64,000 bases of DNA from Laribacter hongkongensis DSM 14985. GTDB taxonomy: Bacteria > Pseudomonadota > Gammaproteobacteria > Burkholderiales > Aquaspirillaceae. Below the pieces are notes generated by a model. The model did no database searches. It was not told the DNA's origin and saw only the letters and a list, made by a program, of their open reading frames with translations. How positions within the stretch are numbered: position 1 is the stretch's first letter; each line of letters opens with the position of its first letter. The position numbers and the translations under genes were made by a program. Below, in pieces: positions 1 through 8,671 of this stretch. Location: positions 59,556 to 123,555 of the forward strand of contig NZ_KE383997.1 of the NCBI RefSeq assembly GCF_000423285.1, in the 5' to 3' direction.

Positions 1-765
1 GCGCAGGGCGGCGCCGTTCTGGTAGCCGAGCACGATGCGGCGGTAGTCGTCAGGGCTCTTGAGCTGGTCGTTGGCATCGATGATGCGGGCGCGGGTGGCG
101 CTGTCGAGTTCCCCCTTGGCCTGGTTCACGTTGGCGGCAGTCACGGCGGTGCGGATGTCCTCCAGGGTCAGCCCGCGCGCGGCCAGTGCCACGGTATTGA
201 CCTGGATACGCACGGCCGGCTTGAGCGCCCCGTTCAGGTTGACCTGCCCTACCCCCGACACCTGGGCAATCTTCTGCGAAACCCGGGTATCCACCAGGTC
301 GACCAGCTCCGTGGCCGGCAGGGTGGCCGAGGTGACCGCCAGGGTCAGGATCGGGGCATCGGCCGGGTTGACCTTGCTGTAAACCGGCGGGCTGGGCAGG
401 TCGACGGGCAGGAGGGTGGCGGCGGCATTCATGGCGGCCTGCACCTCCTGTTCGGCCACGTCCAGATTCAGGTCCAGCGCAAATTGCAGGGTAATGACCG
501 AGGCGTCGCCCGAACTGGACGACGACATCTGCATCAGCCCCGGCATCTGGCCAAACTGCCGCTCCAGCGGTGCGGTGATGGTGGTGGCAATGACGTCGGG
601 ACTGCCCCCCGGGTAGAGGGTGACTACCTGGATGGTGGGGTAATCGACTTCCGGCAGGGCCGATACCGGCAGCAGCCGGTACGACATGGCTCCGACCAGA
701 AACAGCGCCACCATCAGCAGGGTGGTGGCAATCGGGCGCTCGATGAACAGGCGTGACGGATTCAT
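1..765 (-). CDS. mdtB: RND multidrug efflux permease, MdtB-like (N-terminal 255 residues)
   Basis: The frame starts with ATG at 765 and runs off the left edge, giving 255 codons. The start reads [18 protein letters not shown], followed by [20 protein letters not shown], the first transmembrane helix and porter-domain start of inner-membrane HAE-RND pumps. Later segments ([55 protein letters not shown]) resemble E. coli MdtB more than AcrB. The product should be a proton-driven drug exporter working with the membrane fusion protein encoded 9 bases upstream. MdtB normally pairs with MdtC in a heterotrimer, but any mdtC would lie outside the window. The MdtB rather than MdtC assignment is by resemblance only. 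Confidence 0.93.
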   Translation of the reverse strand, partial: MNPSRLFIERPIATTLLMVALFLVGAMSYRLLPVSALPEVDYPTIQVVTLYPGGSPDVIATTITAPLERQFGQMPGLMQMSSSSSGDASVITLQFALDLNLDVAEQEVQAAMNAAATLLPVDLPSPPVYSKVNPADAPILTLAVTSATLPATELVDLVDTRVSQKIAQVSGVGQVNLNGALKPAVRIQVNTVALAARGLTLEDIRTAVTAANVNQAKGELDSATRARIIDANDQLKSPDDYRRIVLGYQNGAALR

Positions 766-774
766 GCGGAGCGC

Positions 775-1962
775 TCAGCCAGCCGGCTTCTTGCCGTGGG
801 ACTTGTCTTGCCGGTGCTCATCGGCCATCTTGACTTTCTGGCCGTCCCGCACCTTGTCCAGCCCGTCGACAATCACCTGCTCGCCCGGCCGCACGTCTCC
901 GGCGACTGCCACGCGCTCGCCATCCTTGTGCAACATCCGCACGGGTTTCATAGCTGCGTTGCCGCCGGCTTGCACTACATAGACATAGCTGCCGTCACGC
1001 CCGGTCTGCACGGCAGCTTCCGGCACCACTGTCGCACCGGACAGGGTGCCCAGCCGCAGGCTGACATTGACGAACTGGTTGGGAAACAGGCTGCCGTCCT
1101 CGTTTGCCAGTTCCCCCTTGATGGCAACGCTGCCATTGGAGGCATTGACCTGGTTGTCGAGTGCCAGCAGCCTGCCGGTGCCCAGCCGGACATGTTGCTC
1201 CCGGTCCCACACTTCAATCTGCAAAGGCTGCTTGCCGGCTGCATGCATGGCCACCGTAACCTCTCCCAGCCGGGTTTCCGGCACGGAAAACGCCACATTG
1301 ATCGGCCGGATGCGCGTCATGCTGACCAGTCCGCTGGTATCCGCTGCGTGTATCAGGTTGCCCGGATCAACCTGGCGAATGCCCAGCCGGCCGGAAAACG
1401 GAGCGGTAATCCGCGAATAATCGAGTTGCAGCTGCGCGTTGTTGACCAGACCCTGGTCGATCTTCACCGTACCTTCATACTGGCGAACCAACGCAGCCTG
1501 CGTTTCCACCTGCTGGCGGGCGATCGAATCCTGCTGCTGCAATTGCCGGTAGCGCGCCAGATCCAGCCGGGCGTTGGCCAGCAGGGCTTCGTCCTTTTGC
1601 AGTTGCCCCTGGGCCTGCAACAGCTGCGCCTGGAACGGCCGGGGATCCAGTTCCGCCAGCAGCTGCCCGGCGCGGACTTCCTGCCCGTCGGCAAAATGCA
1701 GTTTTTCCAGCTGGCCATCCACCCGGCTGCGGATTATCACGGTCTGGCTGGCGGTGATGGTGCCAAGGCTGCCGAGCGTCACCGGCATGTCCATCCTGAT
1801 CACCGGCATCACCGCCACGACCGGGCTGCGCTCACCTTTCTCAGGTGTCTTGTGCCGGATTGCGGCCAGCCCTCCGATCACCCCGGCCAGCAATACACCA
1901 CCGGCCACCAGCCAGAAACCACGCTTTGACATCGAGATTCGCTTGCTGCCCGATTCGCTCAT
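775..1962 (-). CDS. mdtA: Membrane fusion protein of an RND efflux pump (MdtA-like)
   Basis: This 395-residue periplasmic adaptor links an RND pump to an outer-membrane channel. One N-terminal hydrophobic segment (about residues 14-34) acts as anchor or uncleaved signal. It is followed by the half-lipoyl motif near VDGQLEKLHFADGQEVRAGQ, an alpha-helical hairpin rich in Gln and Leu (about residues 105-165), the second lipoyl half (YSRITAPFSGRLG) and beta-barrel and membrane-proximal domains. The length is typical of MdtA/AcrA. It is the first gene of a leftward operon with the permease gene 9 bases downstream. A GGTGGA sequence lies just before the chosen ATG. An internal Met at residue 11 is a possible alternative start. 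Confidence 0.93.
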   Translation of the reverse strand: MSESGSKRISMSKRGFWLVAGGVLLAGVIGGLAAIRHKTPEKGERSPVVAVMPVIRMDMPVTLGSLGTITASQTVIIRSRVDGQLEKLHFADGQEVRAGQLLAELDPRPFQAQLLQAQGQLQKDEALLANARLDLARYRQLQQQDSIARQQVETQAALVRQYEGTVKIDQGLVNNAQLQLDYSRITAPFSGRLGIRQVDPGNLIHAADTSGLVSMTRIRPINVAFSVPETRLGEVTVAMHAAGKQPLQIEVWDREQHVRLGTGRLLALDNQVNASNGSVAIKGELANEDGSLFPNQFVNVSLRLGTLSGATVVPEAAVQTGRDGSYVYVVQAGGNAAMKPVRMLHKDGERVAVAGDVRPGEQVIVDGLDKVRDGQKVKMADEHRQDKSHGKKPAG

Positions 1963-2248
1963 GATCCACCGATTATTTTCATGGCATCAACAACAATCCA
2001 TCATCATAACAATGAAACATGAAGCCATCGTGCACGACAGCATGTCTTTGACGATGCATTTGCCCGGTTCGTCATCCGGATTCAGCCAGGCGGGCTTTGC
2101 CCGACCCTCAAAGGCATTCGTCGCAGCAGTGCCCGAGGCTGGCAGTACTCATGCCGAGAATCCTCAAACTGCCGGGAGGCGCAGTTTTTCTGCCGGGAAA
2201 ACCGGATAATGGCGACCAATTCGTTTTGAACGCCATTTTTGGATTCCC

Positions 2249-4456
2249 ATGGAAATCAAGGTCAATTTTCTCGACAAACTGCGTCTTGAGGCCAAATTCG
2301 ACGACTTTACCGTCATCGCCGACCAGCCCATCCGCTACAAGGGCGACGGCTCGGCACCGGGGCCGTTCGATTACTTTCTGGCCTCGTCGGCACTGTGCGC
2401 GGCCTACTTCGTCAAGCTCTACTGCGACACCCGCAATATCCCGACCGAACACATCCGGCTGTCGCAGAACAATATCGTCGACCCGGAAAACCGCTACCAG
2501 CAGACCTTCAAGATCCAGGTCGAGCTGCCGCCGGACATTTCCGAGAAAGACCGTCAGGGCATCCTGCGTTCCATCGAGCGGTGCACTGTGAAAAAGGTGG
2601 TGCAGACCGGCCCCGAATTCATCATCGAGGAAGTCGAAAACCTCGACGCCGACGCGCAGGCGCTGCTGACGATCAACCCCGATACCGGCAAGCAGACCTA
2701 TATCGCCGGCAAGGACCTGCCGCTGGAAGAAACCATCGCCAACATGTCCGGCCTGCTCGCCGGGCTGGGCATCAAGATCGAAATCGCCTCGTGGCGCAAC
2801 CTGGTGCCCAATGTCTGGTCGCTGCACATCCGCGACGCGCATTCGCCGATGTGCTTCACCAATGGCAAGGGCGCGACCAAGGAAAGCGCGCTGGCGTCGG
2901 CGCTCGGCGAATACATCGAACGGGCGAGCTGCAACCACTTCTACAACGACCAGTACTGGGGCGAGGAAATCGCCAATGCGCCTTTCGTGCATTACCCGAA
3001 TGAACGCTGGTTCAAGCCGGGCAAGAAGGACGCGCTGCCCGAAGGACTGCTCGACGACTACACACTGGCCATCTACAACCCGGACGGGGAGCTGCGTGCC
3101 TCGAACCTGTTCGACACCAACTCCGGCAATACCGCACGCGGTATCTGCGCGCTGCCCTACGTGCGCCAGTCCGACGGCGAAACCGTGTATTTCCCAACCA
3201 ACCTGATCGACAACCTCTACCTGAGCAACGGCATGAGCGCCGGCAACACGCTGGCCGAGGCGCAGGTGCAATGCCTGTCGGAAATCTTCGAGCGCGCCGT
3301 CAAGCGCGAAATCCTTGAAGGCGAAATCACGCTGCCCGATGTGCCGGCCGAGGTGCTGGCCCAATATCCGGGCATCGTTGCCGGCATCGAAGAACTGGAA
3401 AACCAGGGCTTCCCGGTTCTTGTGAAAGATGCCTCCTTGGGCGGCGAGTTCCCGGTGATGTGCGTGACGCTGATGAACCCGCGTACAGGTGGTGTCTTCG
3501 CCTCGTTCGGCGCCCATCCGAGCATGGAAGTTGCCATCGAACGCAGCCTGACCGAACTGCTGCAAGGCCGCAGTTTCGAAGGCCTCAACGACCTGCCGCG
3601 GCCGACCTTCGAGAGCCATGCCGTTACCGAGCCGAACAACTTCGTCGAACACTTCATTGATTCCAGCGGCGTCGTGTCGTGGCGTTTCTTCAGCGCCAAA
3701 GCCGATTACGACTTCGTCGAGTGGGATTACGCCGGTCAGGGCGAGACCTCCAACGCTGACGAAGCCGCGACCCTGTTCGGCATCCTCGAGGGCATGGGCA
3801 AGGAAGTGTACATGGCGGTGTATGACCAGCTCGGTGCGACGGCCTGCCGCATCCTGGTGCCGGGCTATTCCGAGATTTATCCGGTCGAGGACCTGATCTG
3901 GGACAACACCAACAAGGCACTGGCTTTCCGCGAAGATATCCTCAACCTGCACCGCCTTGACGACAATGCGCTGGAGGCACTGCTCGAACGTCTGGAAGAC
4001 AGCGAGCTGGACGATTACACCGACATCATCACGCTGATCGGCGTCGAGTTTGACGAGAATACGGACTGGGGGCAGCTCACGATTCTGGAGCTGAAGCTGC
4101 TGATTCAGCTTGCCCTGAAGCAGTTTGCAGAAGCGCACGATCTGGTGGGCGCCTACCTGCAGTACAACGACAACACGGTCGAGCGCGGATTGTTCTATCA
4201 GGCCTTGAATGTGGTGCTGGAAGTGCTGCTGGATGACGATCTGGAACTGGCCGATTACGAGGTCAATTTCCGCCGGATGTTTGGCAATGCGCGAATGGAT
4301 GCGGTGATGGGGTCAGTGGAAGGCAGCGTGCGCTTCTTCGGCCTGACGCCAACGGGCATGAATCTGGAGGGCCTCGACAGGCACCAGCGCCTGATCGACA
4401 GCTACAAAAAACTGCACAAGGCGCGAGGCACGGGGGTAGCCACTCGGAAGACGTGA
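2249..4456 (+). CDS. OsmC domain / YcaO domain fusion protein
   Basis: This is a 735-residue two-domain protein. Residues 1 to about 150 look like an OsmC/Ohr-type domain (KGDGSAPGPFDYFLASSALCAAYFVKLYC and a following helix); most of the remainder is a YcaO domain, with the ASALGEYIERASCNHFYNDQ signature near residue 215. YcaO domains use ATP to activate amide backbones or assist thio-modification. E. coli YcaO (586 residues, without an OsmC domain of this kind) is linked to RimO-dependent beta-methylthiolation of ribosomal protein S12. The protein is probably cytoplasmic. It is divergent from the efflux operon with 286 bases between, and no maturation partner or precursor peptide is next to it, which argues against a RiPP cluster. 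The RBS is weak. Confidence 0.92.
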   Translation: MEIKVNFLDKLRLEAKFDDFTVIADQPIRYKGDGSAPGPFDYFLASSALCAAYFVKLYCDTRNIPTEHIRLSQNNIVDPENRYQQTFKIQVELPPDISEKDRQGILRSIERCTVKKVVQTGPEFIIEEVENLDADAQALLTINPDTGKQTYIAGKDLPLEETIANMSGLLAGLGIKIEIASWRNLVPNVWSLHIRDAHSPMCFTNGKGATKESALASALGEYIERASCNHFYNDQYWGEEIANAPFVHYPNERWFKPGKKDALPEGLLDDYTLAIYNPDGELRASNLFDTNSGNTARGICALPYVRQSDGETVYFPTNLIDNLYLSNGMSAGNTLAEAQVQCLSEIFERAVKREILEGEITLPDVPAEVLAQYPGIVAGIEELENQGFPVLVKDASLGGEFPVMCVTLMNPRTGGVFASFGAHPSMEVAIERSLTELLQGRSFEGLNDLPRPTFESHAVTEPNNFVEHFIDSSGVVSWRFFSAKADYDFVEWDYAGQGETSNADEAATLFGILEGMGKEVYMAVYDQLGATACRILVPGYSEIYPVEDLIWDNTNKALAFREDILNLHRLDDNALEALLERLEDSELDDYTDIITLIGVEFDENTDWGQLTILELKLLIQLALKQFAEAHDLVGAYLQYNDNTVERGLFYQALNVVLEVLLDDDLELADYEVNFRRMFGNARMDAVMGSVEGSVRFFGLTPTGMNLEGLDRHQRLIDSYKKLHKARGTGVATRKT

Positions 4457-4582
4457 GCCATGCCGGCATTGCGTGGGCCCCTTTTCAACGAACCGCTGGA
4501 GGGGATGACTGCGACCAACTCCATCAAGATGGAAATGTTCTGATACCCGGATCCATTCCGCCGCGCCGTTCGCCCGGCCAGA

Positions 4583-4894
4583 TTGAGGCGTTTAGTCACG
4601 CAACAGGACAGGATGTCCCGCCGCGTTGATTTCGAACAGCCAGCCCTTGTCGGTCAGCCATCGGCGTTGATCAGCCGGGTGAATGAACCCGGCATGCGCG
4701 ACCTCAAGGCCATGGGTGCGGTCATCAATTTCGAAGCCTTCCCTGACCCGGAAAAGAACACCGCCAGCCAGCTGGAGAAAGGCCGCGTCAACTGGACCAT
4801 CCGCTTTACCGACGTGCCACCGGCTGAAAACCCTATCTTCCAGGTCGAAGTCACCAACCAGTGGATTACCGAAGTCCTCGACTTCGGCAGCTAA
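4583..4894 (+). pseudogene. Phage contractile tail sheath protein, C-terminal remnant
   Basis: The last 70 or so residues (MRDLKAMGAVINFEAFPDP, then NTASQLEKGRVNWTIRFTDV, PPAENPIFQVEVTNQ, ending LDFGS) have the layout of the C-terminal domain of myophage tail sheath proteins: a 'gaiI' strand, a 'pd.Np..ql..G...w...f.p..p.e.i.f' segment and a short final strand. A full sheath protein is about 350-500 residues, so most of the gene is missing. The true fusion point is unknown; the first 20 or so residues of this frame look unrelated. It ends 9 bases before a start codon for a tail-tube protein, which matches sheath-tube order in phages. Confidence 0.6.
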
Positions 4895-4903
4895 GGAGCC
4901 CGC

Positions 4904-4993
4904 ATGATTCCGCAAGTCCTCACCAACCTGAACCTGTACGTTGACGGCCGTGGCTTGGTAATCCCCCCGGAAATTAAAGGGGTTCAGAAGTAG
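4904..4993 (+). pseudogene. Phage major tail tube protein, 5' stub cut by the IS
   Basis: An AGGAG sequence is followed by ATG at 4904 and MIPQVLTNLNLYVDGRG, which resembles the start of phage major tail tube proteins. After 17 codons the frame runs into the left end of the insertion sequence at 4956 and stops at 4991-4993. No continuation of a tube protein is visible on the far side of the IS, so the rest of the gene appears to have been deleted. Confidence 0.55.
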
Positions 4994-5023
4994 AATTTTC
5001 TCGCATAGAGGGAGTTCTACCCG

Positions 5024-5290
5024 ATGAAGACATCACGGTTTTCAGACAGCCAGATCATTGCAGTGCTGAAGCAGGCGGAGGGCGGCAAACCGGTGCCTGA
5101 GCTCTGCCGGGAACACGGCATCAGTTCAGCGACGTTCTACAAATGGCGCGCCAAATTCGGCGGCATGGACGCGTCGCTTATGGCGCGGCTCAAGGAACTG
5201 GAAGCCGAGAACGTCCGGCTGAAGAAGATGCATGCCGAAGAGCGCCTGAAGGCTGAGATCGTCAAGGAAGCCCTCGAAAAAAAGTGGTGA
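5024..5290 (+). CDS. IS3-family transposase OrfA
   Basis: This 88-residue protein has an N-terminal helix-turn-helix ([16 protein letters not shown], then [20 protein letters not shown]) and a C-terminal leucine-zipper-like coiled coil ([14 protein letters not shown]). OrfA proteins bind the IS ends and supply the N-terminal part of the OrfAB transposase made by frameshifting. The start ATG is 36 bases after the conserved inner part of the left IR. The frame ends in EKKW, just past the slippery sequence. Confidence 0.92.
   Translation: MKTSRFSDSQIIAVLKQAEGGKPVPELCREHGISSATFYKWRAKFGGMDASLMARLKELEAENVRLKKMHAEERLKAEIVKEALEKKW
5278..5284 (+). other. Programmed -1 frameshift heptamer A AAA AAG
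   Basis: The heptamer AAAAAAG lies in the OrfA frame as A_AAA_AAG, two codons before the OrfA stop. A -1 slip here joins the frame of OrfA (frame 2) to that of OrfB (frame 1), the usual route to the OrfAB transposase in IS3 elements. Position and phase are read directly from the sequence; use of the site is inferred from the family. Confidence 0.75.
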
Positions 5291-6099
5291 AGCCATCTCG
5301 TCGGCGCGAGATGGCACATCGGGCAGTGCAGCGCCGAGGCACGAGCATCCGTGTGGCGTGCAGGGCGTTTGGCATCAGCGAAACCTGCTATCGCTATCAG
5401 GTGAAATGCTCAGCCGAGAATGCCGGGATTGCTGACCACTTGGTCCGGTTGACCCACAACCAGTGCAACTGGGGTTTCGGCTTGTGTTTCTTGTACCTAC
5501 GTAACGTTAAAGGCTTTCCATGGAACCACAAGCGGGTGTACCGGATCTATCGCGAGCTTGAGTTGAATCTGCGCATCAAACCGCGCAAACGGATCGTGCG
5601 CGAGAAACCGGAACCCCTGACGGTGCCCGACGCGATGAATCAGTGCTGGTCAATGGACTTCATGCATGACCAGCTGGCTGATGGACGTCGTTTCCGGCTG
5701 CTCAACATCATTGATGATTTCAACCGGGAAGCGCTGGCGATGGACATTGACCTGTCCTTACCGGCCGAGCGGGTGGACCAGGTGATCGAGTGGCGGGGCA
5801 AACCGACGGCCATTCGCAGTGACAACGGCCCGGAATACGTGGGCAAGACGCTGACCGAGTGGGCGCAGAGAAATGGAGTCCGGCTCGACCATATCCAGCC
5901 AGGCAAGCCGCAGCAGAACGCGTATGTCGAACGTTTCAACCGCTCCGTGCGCTACGACTGGCTTGGCCACTATCTGTTCGAGTCGATTGCCGAGATCCAG
6001 GACTACGCCACGAACTGGCTCTGGCTCTACAATCACGAACGCCCAAACATGGCCTTGGGCGGTATCACCCCCAAACAGCGGCTGGCCATGGTCGCATAG
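5284..6099 (+). CDS. IS3-family transposase OrfB (DDE catalytic domain)
   Basis: This frame encodes the integrase-core half of the transposase. The DDE triad appears as [10 protein letters not shown], then [12 protein letters not shown], then [11 protein letters not shown] with the final Glu, followed by the typical ending [18 protein letters not shown]. An N-terminal HTH_21-like region ([20 protein letters not shown]) precedes the core. The frame is open from the slippery site, and the GTG at 5284 is a formal start only; expression is expected mainly as an OrfAB fusion. No internal stop or frameshift is seen. Confidence 0.92.
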   Translation: MVKPSRRREMAHRAVQRRGTSIRVACRAFGISETCYRYQVKCSAENAGIADHLVRLTHNQCNWGFGLCFLYLRNVKGFPWNHKRVYRIYRELELNLRIKPRKRIVREKPEPLTVPDAMNQCWSMDFMHDQLADGRRFRLLNIIDDFNREALAMDIDLSLPAERVDQVIEWRGKPTAIRSDNGPEYVGKTLTEWAQRNGVRLDHIQPGKPQQNAYVERFNRSVRYDWLGHYLFESIAEIQDYATNWLWLYNHERPNMALGGITPKQRLAMVA

Positions 6100-6138
6100 C
6101 TCTACTTCTGACTCCCGTTAAAAACGGGGGGATTACCA

Positions 6139-6893
6139 TAGGAAACCTATGGACGCAAAAATACCCCGATTTTGGACGCAGTGGGGTGACCGCTGGTGGA
6201 AGGTGTGTTGAGCACCGGGTTCAATGTTATGTGGGCAAATCGGATGCGGTCAAGCGGTTGAAGCTTTCCCGTCAGCGGGACGGAAGTCTGCCGCCAGACC
6301 CCAGCGCGCGCCGTCGAGACCCCGCCGCGCCCCCACGCTTCATGTGCGTGAAAACGTGCAGCTGCACGACAGGGCCGCAAACCCCTCCCACACAAGGCGA
6401 AACAGGCAATAGCGGGCGCTCAGGATGCTTGCAGATTCATGCGCTCATAGAGCTTGCGAATGCACTGCGCACCGCCAGGACAAGGGAGGGGGTGGCGGAA
6501 ATAGTAACCACCAAGCCAGCCATCTCAATCAAAAACACAAGTCATTGAAACCAATAGGGAAATTTTGTTACGACCAACAGTGATTGCAAATAACCAGACC
6601 AGTAACACAAACCTAAGTCATTGATTTCAAACAATGTAGTTTCATGAAGATATTACTGTGAACCTTGGTAATCTGGTTCCTTCCATGTTGTTTCAGTGTT
6701 CCTTTCAGGCCATATCGCTGAAAGCCACGTCCAGCAAGGCATACAGCCATATTCATCAAACCACGTTCCCGATGTTACCTTTTTCCCAGCCCCCCCTGTA
6801 CTTTGAAAATCCCCCTCATACACGGAAGACGCACGCATACGTGACCTATCACATATGCATGCATTTACCCGCTAATACACATTCACACTTCAA
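6139..6893. other. No recognisable gene between the IS and the antirepressor
   Basis: These 755 bases contain only short frames that I cannot match to a family. The first part is GC-rich; from about 6560 it turns strongly AT-rich. It may be residual phage DNA left after the deletion that removed the tail genes. Confidence 0.5.
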
Positions 6894-7718
6894 TCAAACT
6901 GCCGAAAACATCCAGCACTTCACGGCACGGCCATACAAGCGACTGTTGACCGTCTTGTTGCATTCAACATAGCGAGGGGTTTCCGAGCGCATCAGCACCC
7001 GGCGGAATTCCATCGTGGTCGGCAGCTTGAGTTTTTCGGCAGCAGCCAGCTTGGCCAGATGCGGCAGGTTGATGGCGATAAGGCGCGGATCGCGGCTATG
7101 GTTGAGCTTGTCCAAGCCGATGAATTCGACAGCCTCCCAGAAGTCATCAACCAGCGAAGGCACAACTTCCGGCAGCACATCGCGCCCGATATCCTCCAGC
7201 AACGGCACCGGAAGGTTGGCTAGACGGCAGGATTGCTCCAGTTGGACGTGCAGGGTGCGGCGGATGGCCGGATTGCCCTCACGCTTGAGCTCCTGCATCA
7301 GTTTGCGGATCTCGCGGTGGGTAGCGAGCAGCTGCGGGATCGTCTGGGTAGCCGCACCGGGACGGCGCGCCTCGCCCTTGGTCCAGTAGTCCCACAGCGC
7401 ATCGTCGCATTCGTTCTGGTAGCGAACGATCTTGTCTTGCAACTCGGGCTTCACCTTGTTGGGGCTGATCGAGTAGAGCCAGGCAGGGAGCTTGCGCAGC
7501 GGGAGGCAGACCATTTCATACTGTTTGCCATCACCGCCAGTTGTTGTGATTTCCCCAATAACTGAACTGAACTTCTCTTTCAGCTTGGTGAACTGTGTCG
7601 CCCAGTCCAAACCCATGTTGGTCACCACGGGCTTCATCGCCACAAACGGCTCGTTATCGTGGCCGACCAGCACCACGGTGTCTTCGTAGAAGGGAACGGG
7701 AAAGAGTTGGTCTTGCAT
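6894..7718 (-). CDS. Phage antirepressor, P22_AR_N domain
   Basis: This 274-residue protein opens with QLFPVPFYEDTVVLVGHDNE, then FVAMKPVVTNMGLDWATQF, and CLPLRKLPAWLYSISPNKVK. That is the conserved N-terminal domain of P22-type antirepressors, which inactivate a phage repressor by direct binding. The C-terminus (TVNSRLYGRAVKCWMFSA) resembles the tail often found with this domain. The ATG at 7718 is preceded by AAAGGA at a good distance. An upstream in-frame start would add 23 unrelated residues. It is downstream of two small genes on the same strand, with a hairpin between. Confidence 0.82.
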   Translation of the reverse strand: MQDQLFPVPFYEDTVVLVGHDNEPFVAMKPVVTNMGLDWATQFTKLKEKFSSVIGEITTTGGDGKQYEMVCLPLRKLPAWLYSISPNKVKPELQDKIVRYQNECDDALWDYWTKGEARRPGAATQTIPQLLATHREIRKLMQELKREGNPAIRRTLHVQLEQSCRLANLPVPLLEDIGRDVLPEVVPSLVDDFWEAVEFIGLDKLNHSRDPRLIAINLPHLAKLAAAEKLKLPTTMEFRRVLMRSETPRYVECNKTVNSRLYGRAVKCWMFSAV

Positions 7719-7771
7719 GGTGTGATGTCCTTTGCCTGCAACCGTGGGGGAAATCACCAAGGCTGGTTGTG

Positions 7772-7802
7772 AAAAGGGTACGCACACTGTACGTACCCTT
7801 TT
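7772..7802 (-). terminator. Hairpin between the small phage genes and the antirepressor
   Basis: Perfect 11-base arms AAAAGGGTACG (7772-7782) and CGTACCCTTTT (7792-7802) enclose a 9-base loop. On the minus strand the stem ends in TTTT, so it can act as an intrinsic terminator after the 103-residue gene. Its position just upstream of the antirepressor also fits an operator, and the sequence alone does not decide. Confidence 0.55.
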
Positions 7803-7820
7803 CCATTTATGCCAATGCGA

Positions 7821-8132
7821 TCAGATCAACTCGCCCAGCTTTTCAGTCTGCTTGCTCAACCCGCCACACAAGGGTTCCAGCAGGTACTTCAATCCCATGG
7901 CACCCAGTGGCTCATCCTCCGCACGATGCAAAAGCAACAGCAAAATCCGCAGGGCATCATCAAGTCCGGCCAGATCCGCCATCACATCGCGCAACTGCTC
8001 GACGCTGTCGGTGATGGTGTCCAGTTCGGCCAGTATGTCGTCAAAGCCGGCAGCCTTCAGGATGTCATTGTCGATGCCTTGCAGGCGGGAAAGGCGGGAT
8101 TGCAGGCGTCGCAGTTGGGTAATGGCCGGCAT
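7821..8132 (-). CDS. Small phage-associated protein of unknown function
   Basis: This is a 103-residue, mostly helical, acidic protein (MPAITQLRRLQSRLSRLQGI, then a Leu-rich LDDALRILLLLLHRAEDEPLG). GGGAGGG lies before the ATG. It starts 2 bases after the stop of the gene upstream, so the two are probably co-transcribed. The size and helical pattern recall small proteins of the DUF1484 type seen in prophage regions of related bacteria, but I am not certain. No catalytic motif or transmembrane segment is evident. Confidence 0.7.
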   Translation of the reverse strand: MPAITQLRRLQSRLSRLQGIDNDILKAAGFDDILAELDTITDSVEQLRDVMADLAGLDDALRILLLLLHRAEDEPLGAMGLKYLLEPLCGGLSKQTEKLGELI

Positions 8133-8134
8133 GG

Positions 8135-8323
8135 TTATCGCCCTCCCACACGGTAAACCGCCACACCGCCCGAATGGTCGACGATGGTAAAGCGATGGCC
8201 CAACTGACCCAGTTGGCGGCGGGCATAGCTGAGGGCCGCTTCGCGGGTGGCGAAAAGTCCCAAGGGAGAAACGGAATGGCGGGCAGGAAAGAGGTGCGCG
8301 AGAGCGCGGGTGATCTTGGCCAT
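8135..8323 (-). CDS. Small hypothetical protein, 62 residues
   Basis: The frame starts MAKITRALAHLFPARHSVSP and ends with a compact segment (AALSYARRQLGQLGHRFTIV, then DHSGGVAVYRVGGR). A strong AGGAGG ribosome-binding site sits 6 bases before the ATG, which supports a real gene despite the small size. It is the first gene after a hairpin-rich leader and is followed 2 bases later by the 103-residue gene. I do not recognise a family. Confidence 0.68.
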   Translation of the reverse strand: MAKITRALAHLFPARHSVSPLGLFATREAALSYARRQLGQLGHRFTIVDHSGGVAVYRVGGR

Positions 8324-8354
8324 GATGGCCTCCTAGAGTTCAGGAATTCAGGAA

Positions 8355-8455
8355 CCACCAAATGAGGTGGGGGTTGTCCTACGCCTCTAGAGCGCCGGGT
8401 CCTTGCGGATACCCGCAACCCCCCTTGACCAGCCGGGCGTACGTACAGACGCCCG
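8355..8455 (-). other. Hairpin-rich 5' leader of the small phage operon (candidate structured RNA)
   Basis: About 100 bases upstream of the 62-residue gene carry several nested dyads. CCACC (8355-8359) pairs with GGTGG (8366-8370); GGGGGTTG (8369-8376) pairs with CAACCCCC (8416-8423), enclosing CGGGT (8396-8400)/ACCCG (8411-8415); and CGGGCGT (8434-8440) pairs with ACGCCCG (8449-8455). The last arm could alternatively pair as CCCGT (8452-8456) with ACGGG (8468-8472). Overlapping, mutually exclusive helices are what attenuators and other regulatory leaders show. No known riboswitch consensus was recognised. Confidence 0.4.
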
Positions 8456-8479
8456 TATCCCACGAAAACGGGAGGCAAC

Positions 8480-8503
8480 AAAAAACCGCGAATACAGCCG
8501 CGG
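8480..8503 (-). terminator. Intrinsic terminator downstream of the AbiH-type gene
   Basis: On the minus strand CCGCG (8503-8499), an 8-base loop and CGCGG (8490-8486) are followed by TTTTTT. The stem is short but GC-only. It lies about 170 bases after the AbiH-type frame and before the small phage operon, so it would separate the two units. Confidence 0.6.
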
Positions 8504-8671
8504 GGCACTGCTAGAGGTTAGGAATTTGCAGGATAGCTGTGGATGTCTCGGAGCGTCAAGCCAATAATTGAGAAGGCATCATTTACATATATGGAAAACC
8601 AGGGAAATACTGAGGAAAAACATTAAATATCAAACAATCGCATATCAGTTATGGCTGACTTTTTCACAAAA

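Larger units (their letters stand above)
4956..6138 (+). mobile_element. IS3-family insertion sequence (IS407/IS51-like), 1183 bp
   Basis: The ends are imperfect inverted repeats. Left TGGTAATCCCCCCG and right (reverse complement) TGGTAATCCCCCCG are identical over 14 bases, and similarity continues to a shared CAGAAGTAGA about 38 bases in. Inside lie orfA and orfB with a -1 frameshift signal, the standard IS3 arrangement. Both frames are intact, so the element may be active. The 3-4 bases flanking each end (GGCT on the left, TAGG on the right) do not form a target duplication, which suggests a deletion or recombination beside the element after insertion. Confidence 0.9.

Noticed and set aside
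4480..4580. Left attachment site matching the tRNA-Ser 3' end
   Set aside because: No stretch matching the last 20 or so bases of the tRNA was found by eye near the left border.
6147..6550. Short frames after the IS right end
   Set aside because: No RBS, no family resemblance and unusual composition; probably chance frames in residual phage DNA.
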